From contig NZ_SOHE01000015.1 of NCBI RefSeq assembly GCF_004403305.1, positions 1 to 64,000 on the forward strand: DNA of 64,000 nucleotides, written 5' to 3'. The translations under genes and the position numbers were made by a program. The notes beneath the pieces were generated by a model. The model was given only the letters and a program-made list of their open reading frames with translations, was not told the DNA's origin and ran no database searches. Positions 35,288 through 45,651 of this stretch are shown piece after piece. The stretch is from Cryobacterium frigoriphilum. Lineage in GTDB: Bacteria; Actinomycetota; Actinomycetes; Actinomycetales; Microbacteriaceae. How positions within the stretch are numbered: the stretch's first letter is position 1; each line of letters begins with the position of its first letter.

Positions 35288-36112
35288 CTACGACTGCACG
35301 GTGATCTGTACGGCGAATTCGTTCTGCACGCTGCCGTCTTTCATGCTGGTGTTGAAGGCCACGAGGTCGTAAAATCCGGCAGTCAACCCGCTCGGGAGGG
35401 TCACGAACTCGCCGAACAGTGATTCCACCCCGCCTTCCTCGGTCATCAGGTATCGGGTGAAAACGACGGTTCCGCGGGCGTCGCGCAGTTCCACGGTGAG
35501 TTGCGCTTCGAAGACCGTGGCGACACCCGACACGCTGAGTACGCCGCCGGCGGCGACCGTATCGCCGCATGCCGGGCTCGTCAAGGTGATCGCCGGGCGA
35601 GTGGGGGACAGCGTCACCGGGCGCTCGACGAGATTGATGCGCGACCCATCTTTCGGGCTGAGCTCGTAGGCCCGCAGAATGATTGGGCGGGCGCTCTCGC
35701 TCTCTGGGGCGAAGGCGAGCAGGGTCTGCCAGGTGCCGGGAGTCCCACTGCCGGAGGTCGCCGTGAGATGACGCACGCAGAGCTGATCGCCTGCCTCGTT
35801 CACCGCGTCGACCGTGAGCGCGGCCTCGAAGGTGTTCGACGTTCCGTCGAACGCTATGGGTATCCGCACCGTTGCGCTGTCCTCCGGTCGCAGGATCGTG
35901 ATGAATGCGGGATCGGACGTGGGTGTCGGCGTGGGATCAGCCGTGGGCGTTTCGCTGGGTGTTGGTGTTGGCGTGGCGGTGGGTGCAGGTGAGGTCGGCG
36001 GCGCTGCCAACGGACCGGAACCCGCACAGGCTGCCACGAGCAGCACGGCGGCCGCGACAATCACGGTTGCCGTGAGACGGCCGGTGCGCAGAGGAAATTG
36101 GAGGTGAACCAT
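35288..36112 (-). CDS. Lipoprotein with two Gmad2-like immunoglobulin-type domains
   Basis: This 274-residue secreted lipoprotein starts with a signal peptide and the lipobox VAAC (Cys29), followed by a Pro/Thr linker (PTPTPTPSETPTADPTPTPT, to about residue 67). Two similar beta domains follow: residues about 70-170 and 172-274, each with the pattern of a FEAxLTV core and a later KDGS. The second clearly matches Gmad2. It probably stands outside the membrane; such domains are linked to spore or germination-like and cell wall proteins, but the role here is unknown. Confidence 0.8.
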   Translation of the reverse strand: MVHLQFPLRTGRLTATVIVAAAVLLVAACAGSGPLAAPPTSPAPTATPTPTPSETPTADPTPTPTSDPAFITILRPEDSATVRIPIAFDGTSNTFEAALTVDAVNEAGDQLCVRHLTATSGSGTPGTWQTLLAFAPESESARPIILRAYELSPKDGSRINLVERPVTLSPTRPAITLTSPACGDTVAAGGVLSVSGVATVFEAQLTVELRDARGTVVFTRYLMTEEGGVESLFGEFVTLPSGLTAGFYDLVAFNTSMKDGSVQNEFAVQITVQS

Positions 36113-36170
36113 GGCTCCAGACCTTTCCTCGGCCTATTTTACGCCCGTTCCCGTCTCTTCCGCTGGTGGT

Positions 36171-36989
36171 TTAGAAGGGAAAGAGCAGCCGGTGCAGAAA
36201 CTGCCGGGTGCGGTCCTCTCGGGGGTTGCGCAGCACCTCCTTCGGGGCGCCGTGCTCGACGATCAGGCCGCCGTCGACGAACGCGATCTCGGTTGCGACC
36301 TCGCGTGCAAATTCGAGTTCGTGGGTCACGATGACCATGGTCCAGCCCTCGGTGGCGAGCTCCTTGATCAGCCGCAGCACGTCGCCGACGAGTTCAGGGT
36401 CGAGCGCCGAGGTGGGCTCATCGAAGAGCAGCAGTTGCGGGCGCAGTGCGAGGGCACGCACGATGCCGACCCGCTGCTGCTGACCGCCGGAGAGTTCGAA
36501 GGGGTAGCTGTCTTTTTTCTCGGTGAGGCCGACCCGGTCGAGCAAGGCGAGAGCCTCGGCGGTGACCTCGGCCCGGTTGCGCTTCTGCACGATGACCGGG
36601 CCTTCGATGACGTTCTCGAGCACGGTTTTGTGCGGAAAGAGGTTGTAGTGCTGAAAGACCATGGCGGAGCGGTCGCGCAGTGTCGTGAGTTGTTTCTTGC
36701 CGGGGACGGCGTCGAAGCTCACGGTGGGGTAGTCGGCCACATCGATTGTGCCGCCGTCGGCGAGGTCCAGACCGTTGAGGCAGCGCAGAATCGTGGTCTT
36801 TCCCGAACCCGAGGGCCCGATCAGGGCGAGAACGGTGCCGCGGTTCACGGTCAGGTCGATCGATTCGAGCACCCGGGTTGTGCCGAAGCTCTTCTGCAGG
36901 CCGCGCACGGTGAGCAGGGCGGCGGCATCCGTCGGCGGCGTTGCAGGCAGGAACACGGGCGGGGTTACGGGCGGGTCAACGGGCGACAT
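36171..36989 (-). CDS. Polar amino acid (cystine-type) ABC transporter, ATP-binding protein
   Basis: This 272-residue ATPase has Walker A GPSGSGKTT, signature LSGGQQQRVGIVRAL, and Walker B LLLFDEPTSALDPE with the switch His in VTHELEFAREV. The sequence is of the GlnQ/TcyC type. ATG at 36989 overlaps the permease stop by 14 bases. The first ~25 residues are a Pro/Val-rich extension. Confidence 0.92.
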   Translation of the reverse strand: MSPVDPPVTPPVFLPATPPTDAAALLTVRGLQKSFGTTRVLESIDLTVNRGTVLALIGPSGSGKTTILRCLNGLDLADGGTIDVADYPTVSFDAVPGKKQLTTLRDRSAMVFQHYNLFPHKTVLENVIEGPVIVQKRNRAEVTAEALALLDRVGLTEKKDSYPFELSGGQQQRVGIVRALALRPQLLLFDEPTSALDPELVGDVLRLIKELATEGWTMVIVTHELEFAREVATEIAFVDGGLIVEHGAPKEVLRNPREDRTRQFLHRLLFPF

Positions 36990-37644
36990 AGCGGTCCAAT
37001 CGCTTTTCGAGAAAACCCTGTCCGGTCGAGAGCACCAGGCAGATGACCCAGTACACGAGGGCAGCCTCAAGGTAGATCAGCATGAATTCCTGGCTGAAGG
37101 CGGCGATCTGCTCGGCCTCGCGGAACAGTTCGGTCACGAGCACCAAGGACGCGAGCGAGGTGTCCTTGACCAGGCTGATGAAGGTGTTGGACAGCGGCGG
37201 TACCGACACCCGCGCGGCCTGCGGCAAAATGATGCGGCTGAGCGTGCGGCTGCGGGACATACCGACCATGTAGGCCGCCTCCCACTGACCCTTGGGTACC
37301 GACAGGATCGCAGCGCGGATGACCTCGGCCGCGTAGCCACCGACGTTGATGGAGAAGGCAATGATGGCGCTCGGCCAGTAGTCGAGCACGATGCCCAGTG
37401 AGGGCAGGCCGTAGAAGATGACATAGAGCTGCACCAACAGGGGGGTGCCGCGCACGATTGAGATGTAGACGCGCGCGATGGACGAGATCCAGCGCCGCCG
37501 GGACAGGCGCATGAGCGCGAGGGCGAGCGCCAGCACGAGCCCGATGGCGAAGGATGCCAACGCGAGCGGGATCGTGCCGGTGATCGCCCCCTGCACCAGG
37601 GGGCCGATGGAACTGAAAAACAGCTCGGAGCTGGATTCATTCAT
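36976..37644 (-). CDS. Polar amino acid (cystine-type) ABC transporter, permease
   Basis: This 222-residue His/Glu/Gln/Arg-type permease has about five membrane helices and the EAA-like loop GMSRSRTLSRIILPQAARVSVPPL. It pairs with the ATPase and binding protein on either side, in the order binding protein, permease, ATPase. Only one permease gene exists, so a homodimer is expected. Confidence 0.92.
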   Translation of the reverse strand: MNESSSELFFSSIGPLVQGAITGTIPLALASFAIGLVLALALALMRLSRRRWISSIARVYISIVRGTPLLVQLYVIFYGLPSLGIVLDYWPSAIIAFSINVGGYAAEVIRAAILSVPKGQWEAAYMVGMSRSRTLSRIILPQAARVSVPPLSNTFISLVKDTSLASLVLVTELFREAEQIAAFSQEFMLIYLEAALVYWVICLVLSTGQGFLEKRLDRYVAR

Positions 37645-37710
37645 GCGCGATTCATCAGTTCTTCGGGTCCCGGTTCTTGGTCAGGGTCGTGAGCGGATGC
37701 CCACGTCGAG

Positions 37711-38517
37711 CTACTGGCTGACGTCCGCACCGAAATAGGTGTCGCTGATCTCGGCGAGGGTGCCGTCGGCGGCGAGGGTGGCGAGCGCGTCGCTGATCGC
37801 GGCGGCGAGAGCGTCGCTGCCGAGCGCGAAGGCGAAGGCACTCTCGGAACGATCGGTCGTCTCGGCGGCGACCTTCAGGCCGTCGGCTCCGGTCTGCTTC
37901 TGGTAGTCGAGAAAGGTGAGCTTGTCGTTGACGGTCGCGTCAACGCGGCCCTCTTCGACGAGCGCCACGGACTGCGCCCAGCCATCGACTGCTTCGACGG
38001 TCGCGCCACTCTCGGTCGCGAGGGTGTACCAGTTGCTCGTGAGCGACTGCGCGGTGGTCAGACCATCGAGGCTTGCGAAGGAGGTGATCGAGGTGTTGGC
38101 CTCGGGAACGACGATCACGCCGGTCGAGTAGGTGTAGGGCGTGGAAAACGCGTAGGAATCGACGCGCTCGGGGGTGATCGAGACCTGGTTGGCGATCACA
38201 TCGAAGCGACCGGACGTGAGTCCCCCGAAGATGCCGTCCCACTGGGTCTCTTCGAAGCTGACCTCGACGCCGAGCTCGGCGGCCACGGCTTCGACGACGT
38301 CCACGTCATAGCCGGTCAGGTCGCCCGAGCCGTCTTCGTGGTACGAGAAGGGGCGGTAGGTGCCCTCGGTGCCGACGGTCAGAACCCCGGAATCCAGCAC
38401 GCTGCTGAGCGAATCGTCGGTGCCAGCCGAGTCGCCGCCGGTGGCGGAGCATCCGGTGAGGGCGACGGTTACCGCGGTGAGGAGTGCTGCCGAGACGATT
38501 CTGCTGTTCAACTTCAT
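37711..38517 (-). CDS. Cystine-type amino acid ABC transporter, substrate-binding lipoprotein
   Basis: This 268-residue binding protein has a signal peptide ending in the lipobox LTGC (Cys22). The family-3 core includes GTEGTYRPFSYHEDG, LTGYDVDVVEAVAAELG, FDVIANQVSITPER and FSTPYTYSTG, which is closest to the cystine-binding (TcyJ/FliY) group. ATG at 38517 starts the signal peptide MKLNSRIVSAALL. It is first in the operon. Confidence 0.9.
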   Translation of the reverse strand: MKLNSRIVSAALLTAVTVALTGCSATGGDSAGTDDSLSSVLDSGVLTVGTEGTYRPFSYHEDGSGDLTGYDVDVVEAVAAELGVEVSFEETQWDGIFGGLTSGRFDVIANQVSITPERVDSYAFSTPYTYSTGVIVVPEANTSITSFASLDGLTTAQSLTSNWYTLATESGATVEAVDGWAQSVALVEEGRVDATVNDKLTFLDYQKQTGADGLKVAAETTDRSESAFAFALGSDALAAAISDALATLAADGTLAEISDTYFGADVSQ

Positions 38518-38626
38518 GGGTGCTGGCCTTACCAAGAGTGGATGCGAGTGCGTGTGTGCGCCGAAATCGCCGAATGGCAACTCCCTAGCGTAACAAGGCG
38601 GACAGCGTCGTGAATATTCCGCAGCT

Positions 38627-40789
38627 CTAGGCGCGCACGGCCAGTGTGAAGGGGAGCACCGCACCCGCACCCGCTCGGCGCAGGGCCCGTCCGGCCACGG
38701 TGAGGGTCCACCGGCTGTCGGCCACGTCGTCGATCAGCAGCACGGGCCGGCCCGCGAAGCCGTCGGGTGCGGCCGTCGTCAGCGCTGCGGCCAGATCGTC
38801 GCCAACCGCGAAGCGCTCCCACACTGCCGCCAGTCGGTAGGCGCTGTTGCCGCCGCTCGTTCCGGTCGGCCCGCCATTGACCGCGTCGAGGGTGCCGAGG
38901 AATGGCAACCGGCCGACCTGCGCCAGCGCCTGGGCCACCGAATCGATGAGCAACGGATGCGCGCGGCTCGGCATGGCCACCACGGCCGCCGGTCGTTCCT
39001 CCCACTTCCAGTCGGCGAGCACGCGAATGCAGGCGGCCGTCATGGCCTGGCTGGCCGGGGCATCCGCCGCCCCCGCAGCGAAGACCTCGCGCAACGGGCC
39101 GCCCCAGCCGAGGTCGGTGAGCCGGGCGAGGGCTCGGCCCGGAGCGAGACGCTCGGTGACGGCGATATTGCCCTTCACGTTCACGCCGAGGCTCGCCACG
39201 CCGGTGGGCCACTGCGCCCGCGGTTCGATCGTGACGCCGGCGCGGTCGAGGGCCGCCGCTGCTGCAGCGGCGGCATCGTCGTGCACGTCGACCGGGTACC
39301 AGGGAGACGTGCAGTTGTCGCAGCGGCCGCAGGCAACGGCGGTGTCGTCGTCGAGGGCGCGCTGCAGAAATTCCATGCGACAGGCGCTCGTGCGTTCGAA
39401 CTGAAGCATGGCCTGCTGTTCACTCTGCCGGGCCGCCGCGATGCGCTCGTAGCGTTCGGCGTCGTAGACCCAGGGCTGCCCGGTGGCAACCCAGCCGCCC
39501 TTCACCCGCTGCACCGCGCCGTCAACGTCGAGCACCTTGAGCAGCAGTTCGAGTGGCGAACGGCGCAGGTCGACGCGGGCCTCGAGCGCCGGGGTGGACA
39601 GCGCCGCGCCCGCCTCGCTGAGGGCGTTGAGCACCGATTCGGCCTTGTTCTGGCTCGGCATCGACGAGGTCGCGAAGTACTGCCAGATGTCTTCGTCTTC
39701 GATGCCGGGCAGCAGCAGAACGTCGGCGTTCTCGGTGGCGCGGCCGGCGCGACCGACCTGCTGGTAGTAGGCAACGGGGGAGGAGGGCGCCCCCAGATGA
39801 AGCACAAAGCCGAGATCGGGCTTATCGAAGCCCATGCCGAGGGCGCTCGTGGCCACGAGGGCCTTGACCTCGTTGCGCTTGAGCATGCCCTCGCTCTCTT
39901 CCCGCTCGGTGGTGTCGGTCTGGCCGGTGTAGGCACGCACCTCATGGCCGGCCTCCCGTAACAGCCGGGCGGTGTCTTCGGCCGCGGACACGGTGAGGGT
40001 GTAGATGATGCCGCTGCCAGGCAGCTCGGCGAGGTGGCTGAGCAGCCACGACAGTCGGGCCCGCGAGCCCGGCAGTCGCAGCACGCCGAGCCGCAGCGAG
40101 GAGCGGGCGAGCGGCCCGCGAATGGTCACGACCTCGGCGGTTCCGCCGGCGCCGGTGTGGGTCGAAGCGCCAGGGGCGACCCGCCCGACCTGCTCCGCGA
40201 CATCCGTCACCACCCGGCTGTTCGCCGTCGCGGTCGTCGCAAGAACGGGCACGCCGGCCGGCATCTGCGCGATGAGGTCGCGCAGTCGGCGGTAGTCGGG
40301 GCGAAAATCATGGCCCCAGTCGGAGATGCAGTGCGCCTCATCAACGACCAGCAGCCCAACCCGGCTGATCAGGGCGGGCAGCTGCTCGTCGCGGAAACTC
40401 GGGTTGTTGAGGCGTTCGGGGCTGACCAGCAGCACGTCGACCTCGTCGGCCTGCAGCGCCCGCATCACGTCGGCCCATTCGTGCGGGTTCGCGGAGTTGA
40501 TCGACACGGCCCGCACCCCGGCTCGGGCGGCCGCGGCGACCTGGTCGCGCATCAGCGCGAGCAGCGGCGACACCAGAATGGTCGGCCCCGCGCCCTGACG
40601 GCGCAACAGCAGCGTGGCCACAAAGTACACCGCGGATTTGCCCCACCCGGTGCGTTGCACGACGAGCGCGCGCCGCCGCTGATCGACGAGCGTCTCGATG
40701 GCCTCGTACTGACCCTCGTGAAAGTCGGCTGCGTCGTTGCCGACCAGGGTTCGCAGAATTTCGAGAGCGGATGCGCGGGTGTCGGTCAT
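38627..40789 (-). CDS. RecQ-type ATP-dependent DNA helicase with C-terminal phosphoribosyltransferase-like domain
   Basis: This 720-residue protein has helicase domains at about 20-370: QRTGWGKSAVYF (Walker A variant), VVDEAHCISDWGHDFRPDYRRL (DEAH), TSALGMGFDKPDLGFVLHLG and QQVGRAGR (motif VI). A zinc-binding Cys cluster follows (SACRMEFL, CGRCDNC). The C-terminal ~180 residues look like a phosphoribosyltransferase, with VLLIDDVADSRWTLTVAGRAL matching the PRPP-binding loop. This RecQ-PRTase arrangement occurs in Actinobacteria. It probably works in recombination repair. Confidence 0.88.
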   Translation of the reverse strand: MTDTRASALEILRTLVGNDAADFHEGQYEAIETLVDQRRRALVVQRTGWGKSAVYFVATLLLRRQGAGPTILVSPLLALMRDQVAAAARAGVRAVSINSANPHEWADVMRALQADEVDVLLVSPERLNNPSFRDEQLPALISRVGLLVVDEAHCISDWGHDFRPDYRRLRDLIAQMPAGVPVLATTATANSRVVTDVAEQVGRVAPGASTHTGAGGTAEVVTIRGPLARSSLRLGVLRLPGSRARLSWLLSHLAELPGSGIIYTLTVSAAEDTARLLREAGHEVRAYTGQTDTTEREESEGMLKRNEVKALVATSALGMGFDKPDLGFVLHLGAPSSPVAYYQQVGRAGRATENADVLLLPGIEDEDIWQYFATSSMPSQNKAESVLNALSEAGAALSTPALEARVDLRRSPLELLLKVLDVDGAVQRVKGGWVATGQPWVYDAERYERIAAARQSEQQAMLQFERTSACRMEFLQRALDDDTAVACGRCDNCTSPWYPVDVHDDAAAAAAAALDRAGVTIEPRAQWPTGVASLGVNVKGNIAVTERLAPGRALARLTDLGWGGPLREVFAAGAADAPASQAMTAACIRVLADWKWEERPAAVVAMPSRAHPLLIDSVAQALAQVGRLPFLGTLDAVNGGPTGTSGGNSAYRLAAVWERFAVGDDLAAALTTAAPDGFAGRPVLLIDDVADSRWTLTVAGRALRRAGAGAVLPFTLAVRA

Positions 40790-40982
40790 TCCTCCAGCGT
40801 GCCAGATACCACCGACACTTCCACTCGACTCCGACAGCGCGGAGCTGCGTGTGCGTCTCGTTCAGCTCGACAACCGGCGCCGCTGCGCAGGCGCCAGCGC
40901 CACCATGCGGTCCGACTGCGAACCGGGGCGGGGCTCAGCGTTTCAGGCGCACGCGGGCAGGTTCCCTCGGTAGGCTTTGAGG

Positions 40983-41729
40983 GTGAACGTGATCCAGGAG
41001 TTTGAGACTCGAATGCTCCCCGATTTGGTTCCGGGTTTTCGGCAGTTGGTCGGGCAGGCGCGAGTGAGTGACCCGATCCTGCTGAACGAGCGTGCCATGG
41101 TGAGAATGCTCGTTCCCGTGCAGTGGATCCTGCGTCGGGTCGGAACCGACGGCATCCGTTTGACGAAGGCCGGGCACCTGCCGCCGGCCGTGGTGATTGA
41201 AGCGTCGACTCAGCTGGATTGGGGCTGGCCCATCGAGGTCAACCGCGAGGTGCACATCCGCCCGCTGGGTGAGCTGCGCGCCCATCTGCGCGACGTCGGT
41301 CTGCTGCGGGTGAGCAAGGGCACACTGTTGCTGACCGTGCGCGGTCGGACCCTCGTCGAATCGCCGCGCGAGCTGTGGCGTTACCTCGCGGCGACGATCC
41401 ACCACAGTCGCACCCCCGGTGTGAGCGATGCCACTCGACTGCTGCTGCTCTACGTCGCCACCCGCACGCTCGATAGCCGTTCGGAGTATCTCGAGGTGCT
41501 GGGGCGCGGGCTCGGCTCGCTCGGCTGGGTGGTCTCCGCCGAATCCGGAATGTCAGGGGAGGACGCGGCCGATGAGTTGATTGCCCCCAAATGGCGGTTA
41601 TTGACGCGGCTCGGTGTCTTCGAGGGTGCCCGTCACGGATTCGGCCGCACCGAAACCGTCACCGTGGGTGGCGCCGCCTTCGCGCGGGCCGCCCTCAAGG
41701 TCGAGGTGCCGGCGATCGTGCCGGCCTAA
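40983..41729 (+). CDS. Hypothetical protein
   Basis: This 248-residue soluble protein has no motif I recognise. It contains a sequence of helices with PVQWILRRVGTDGIRLTKAGHLPPAVV and later WRLLTRLGVFEGARHG, which read like winged-helix segments. GTG at 40983 lies behind TAGG; TTG at 40977 or GTG at 40989 are alternatives. It is divergent from recQ with a 193-base gap. I make no functional claim. Confidence 0.7.
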   Translation: MNVIQEFETRMLPDLVPGFRQLVGQARVSDPILLNERAMVRMLVPVQWILRRVGTDGIRLTKAGHLPPAVVIEASTQLDWGWPIEVNREVHIRPLGELRAHLRDVGLLRVSKGTLLLTVRGRTLVESPRELWRYLAATIHHSRTPGVSDATRLLLLYVATRTLDSRSEYLEVLGRGLGSLGWVVSAESGMSGEDAADELIAPKWRLLTRLGVFEGARHGFGRTETVTVGGAAFARAALKVEVPAIVPA

Positions 41730-41771
41730 GCCCTCCCGGCAGCTGTCTCGGTGCCAGCCTGGGTGCCGCCG

Positions 41772-42371
41772 CTACGTCGGAATGCTTCCGTTCGGGAACA
41801 GCGTGTTCACGGCGTCGGTCATCTGGGAGACGCTCGCGATCACCGAGACGACGAAGATCGCAGCCCACACCCAGGCCGGGGCGATGCCGCGGCCGACACG
41901 GCGCCGTACGATCACCGACCGACCGATGACGTAGATGCCGGCGGACAGGAACGCCCAGGCCCAGTGGAACGGCTTGGTCACGCCATCCTTCAGCAGGCGG
42001 CGCCGGTCGAAGAGGGCCAGAGCGACCGACGCGGCATACACGCCGAAGGACACGAAGCTATTGGTGACCTCTTCGGAGGTGGGAGGTGCGGTGCTCCCCG
42101 CCATCACGAGCTCCAGCTGTGCCGTCACGTCGACGGATGATGCCGTGTACAGCACGAGCAGGGGCAGCAGCGTGATCGCCCAGATCAGCGGGTTGTAAAC
42201 GGCCGTGTTCGGGCCGATCACGGCGGGCGCGGTTACACCGTAAACCTCGAGGGCGGGATCGTGCAGGTCATCGGTCCAGCGGGTGCCGTCCCACCAGCGC
42301 TGCCGGGGCGAGCCCATCGGGTCGGCGTACCAGCCGGGCGGATGCGCGCGCGGCGCGGGTGTGTCGGTCAT
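41772..42371 (-). CDS. DUF2510 domain membrane protein
   Basis: This 199-residue protein opens with a DUF2510 module (PPGWYADPMGSPRQRWWDGTRWTDD, residues 11-37), common at the N-terminus of actinobacterial membrane proteins. Four hydrophobic helices follow, at about 62-80, 98-118, 135-150 and 165-185. It starts with ATG at 42371 behind GGGGG. Function is unknown. Confidence 0.85.
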   Translation of the reverse strand: MTDTPAPRAHPPGWYADPMGSPRQRWWDGTRWTDDLHDPALEVYGVTAPAVIGPNTAVYNPLIWAITLLPLLVLYTASSVDVTAQLELVMAGSTAPPTSEEVTNSFVSFGVYAASVALALFDRRRLLKDGVTKPFHWAWAFLSAGIYVIGRSVIVRRRVGRGIAPAWVWAAIFVVSVIASVSQMTDAVNTLFPNGSIPT

Positions 42372-42471
42372 GGGTCCCCCTCGAGTCGTCTGGTCCAGCC
42401 TAAACGACCGAGCCTGGGTCGGCAGGGTGCGCTGCCGGGGCTATCCGTCGTTCAGGTGGTTGGATGGGACC

Positions 42472-43809
42472 ATGGACGCCACCCCCAGCTACATTGACGA
42501 TTTCGCCCGGTTCATTTACGAATCACCGTCGTCGTATCACGCAGTCGCGGAGGCGGCCCGCCGTCTTGATCTGGCCGGCTTCACCCGACTCGCGGAGCGC
42601 GACGCGTGGCCGGAACAGCCGGGACGCCACTACATCGTGCGTGACGGTGCCCTGATTGCCTGGGTGCAGCCCGTCGGTGCCGGGCCGACGACCCCGTTTC
42701 GCATTCTCGGCGCACACACCGATTCGCCCGGTTTCAAGCTCAAGCCCAAACCCACGATCGGTTCACACGGATGGCTCCAGGCCGGGGTCGAGGTCTACGG
42801 CGGGCCGTTGCTCAACTCCTGGCTCGACCGTGAGCTCGAACTCGCCGGCCGCCTCGTCACCCATGACGGCACCGAGCACCTCGTGCGCACCGGGCCGTTC
42901 CTGCGCATTCCGCAGCTGGCCGTTCACCTCGACCGCGAGGTCAACAACGGCCTGACCCTCGACCGCCAGCGCCACCTCACCCCCGTCTTCGGAGTGGGCG
43001 ATGTGACCCAGGCCGACCTCATCGGGCACCTCGCCGGACTCGCCGGCCTGGACGGCAGCGATATTGCGGGGTACGACCTGCTCACGGCCGACACCGCACC
43101 CCCGGCGACCTTCGGCCTCGGCGGGGAGCTGTTCGCGGCCGGACGCATGGACAACCTCACCTCGGTGCACGCCGGGCTGCTCGCCCTCATTCTGGCCGGC
43201 GACGCGGCGTTCCCGGGTGAGGGTGACGGTGACGGTGACGGTGACGGTGTCGGGGGAGAGGCATCCGCTGCCCCCGCCATCAGCGTGCTCGCCGCCTTCG
43301 ACCATGAGGAGATCGGCTCCGCCTCCCGGTCGGGCGCGGCCGGACCCCTGCTCGATGACGTTCTCACCCGCATCGGTGCGGGCCTCGGCGCGACGGTGAC
43401 CGACCGCCTGCGGGCCTACGCCGAGTCCTGGTGCCTGAGCGCCGACGCCGGTCACGCCGTGCACCCCAACTATCCCGAGCGCCACGACCCGGCAAACCTG
43501 CCCGTTCTCGGCGGTGGCCCGCTGCTGAAGATCAACGCGAATCAGCGCTACGCGACGGATGCCACGGGCGCGGCCCTCTTCGCCCGCACCTGCGCGCGGG
43601 CCGGGGTGACCTATCAGGAGTTCGTCTCGAACAACACGGTGCCGTGCGGCTCGACGATCGGCCCGCTCACCGCAACCCGCCTCGGAATTCGCACCGTCGA
43701 CGTGGGAGTGCCGCTGCTGTCGATGCACTCGGCCCGTGAGCTCTGCCACGTCAACGACCCGGCGGCGCTGTCCGCGGCCGTGGCCGTCTTCTTCACGCCC
43801 GAGCGCTGA
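42472..43809 (+). CDS. M18-family aminopeptidase
   Basis: This 445-residue cytosolic zinc aminopeptidase shows the M18 metal ligands in order: AHTDSPGFKLKP near 82, AGRMDNL near 223, AFDHEEIGS near 280, and SADAGHAVHPNYPERH near 323, plus a late MHSARELCHV. ATG at 42472 starts DATPSYIDDFARFI as in the family; a longer frame upstream is not needed. A GDGDGDGDG run at about 247-256, from a GGTGAC tandem repeat, extends a surface loop. Confidence 0.92.
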   Translation: MDATPSYIDDFARFIYESPSSYHAVAEAARRLDLAGFTRLAERDAWPEQPGRHYIVRDGALIAWVQPVGAGPTTPFRILGAHTDSPGFKLKPKPTIGSHGWLQAGVEVYGGPLLNSWLDRELELAGRLVTHDGTEHLVRTGPFLRIPQLAVHLDREVNNGLTLDRQRHLTPVFGVGDVTQADLIGHLAGLAGLDGSDIAGYDLLTADTAPPATFGLGGELFAAGRMDNLTSVHAGLLALILAGDAAFPGEGDGDGDGDGVGGEASAAPAISVLAAFDHEEIGSASRSGAAGPLLDDVLTRIGAGLGATVTDRLRAYAESWCLSADAGHAVHPNYPERHDPANLPVLGGGPLLKINANQRYATDATGAALFARTCARAGVTYQEFVSNNTVPCGSTIGPLTATRLGIRTVDVGVPLLSMHSARELCHVNDPAALSAAVAVFFTPER

Positions 43810-43864
43810 ACGTCTCCGACGGGTAGACAGCGAGAGAGCCGACAACAACACGGGGCGGGCGAGA

Positions 43865-43920
43865 TGTCACAGAACGCCCCGCGAAGCCTCTCGAGGGTGT
43901 CGAAGGGGCCATCTGTGACA
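43865..43920. terminator. Stem-loop between convergent aminopeptidase and MpaB-like genes
   Basis: TGTCACAG at 43865-43872 pairs with CTGTGACA at 43913-43920, and the stem continues with a small bulge to CCCC/GGGG. It lies 56 bases after the aminopeptidase stop and 16 bases before the end of the opposing gene. Confidence 0.55.
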
Positions 43921-43935
43921 CTTCGCCAATCCGAC

Positions 43936-44865
<930 letters not shown>

Positions 44866-44931
44866 GACAGGAGAGTAACGCGGCCCGGCTGGGATTTGCC
44901 CCGGCCTGAGCCCCGGCCCGATCCCCGGCCG

Positions 44932-45162
44932 TCAGAGATTGATTGCCACGATCTGGGCGACCGGATGCCCGCGCCGCGTCAGAATGATCTCCTCGCCGCT
45001 CTCCGACCGTTTCACGAGCAGGGCCAGATGTCTTTTCGCGTCTTCGATGTCAACGCTGAGCGGCACTGCCGGCGGGGCCGCTGGCTCGGGAAACGGGTCG
45101 AATTCTGCCTCGGGTTGCGGCTTACCGACACGGTCCGAAAACACTCGATCTGCGCTGTTCAC
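44932..45162 (-). CDS. Orphan Phd/YefM-like antitoxin
   Basis: This 76-residue protein ends in a Phd/YefM-like module (SVDIEDAKRHLALLVKRSESGEEIILTRRGHPVAQIVAI). The first ~35 residues are acidic and Pro/Ala-rich, unlike the usual N-terminus. GTG at 45162 follows GGAG. No toxin gene is adjacent: the next leftward gene is the MpaB-like oxygenase and the upstream side is an opposing small gene. It may act alone as a regulator or be a relic. Confidence 0.7.
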   Translation of the reverse strand: MNSADRVFSDRVGKPQPEAEFDPFPEPAAPPAVPLSVDIEDAKRHLALLVKRSESGEEIILTRRGHPVAQIVAINL

Positions 45163-45303
45163 AACGTAGCTCCTCTCATCAGCGGATGCTCCCTCGACGG
45201 TACGCCGCCCGCCCGGTGATGGCTATGGCAAATGGCCGAAGTGTGAGATGCGCAGCGCCGGAAGATGGGCCGAGCTGTGAGCCGGCCCGCCTACGCTGGG
45301 CAG

Positions 45304-45591
45304 ATGCCTTCGTTTCGCGTGACCATCGCCGTCGGAGCGCTGCACCCGGGAGTCGCGCCCGCTGTGGTGCTGCCCGCGGCAGCTGCGGCCGCGGGCACCC
45401 TCACCACGGTTGAGGCCAGCGACCTGAGCGTGGTCGCCGGCTCGGCCCGCCTCATCGTGCGTTTCACCGCAGAAGACCGTGAGGTCGCCGAGCAGGTCGC
45501 CGACCACGTGCTCGCGGTGACCGCAAGCCTCGCCGAGCCGCGTACCTCAACGCTCACCAAGCGTGTCGGTGGCCGCTGGCTCACCGCCTGA
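45304..45591 (+). CDS. Small hypothetical protein
   Basis: This 95-residue protein starts at ATG 45304 (MPSFRVTIAV) and forms an alternating strand/helix pattern (TLTTVEASDLSVVAG, LIVRFTAEDREVAEQVADHVLAV) ending KRVGGRWLTA. I do not recognise a family; it resembles small ferredoxin-like folds. It converges with the molybdopterin oxidoreductase gene. Confidence 0.65.
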   Translation: MPSFRVTIAVGALHPGVAPAVVLPAAAAAAGTLTTVEASDLSVVAGSARLIVRFTAEDREVAEQVADHVLAVTASLAEPRTSTLTKRVGGRWLTA

Positions 45592-45651
45592 CTCACCCGC
45601 GGCCCCGACCGGCCCGAGAACGCGCCCCATCGGTGCAATCACACGCCGCTG

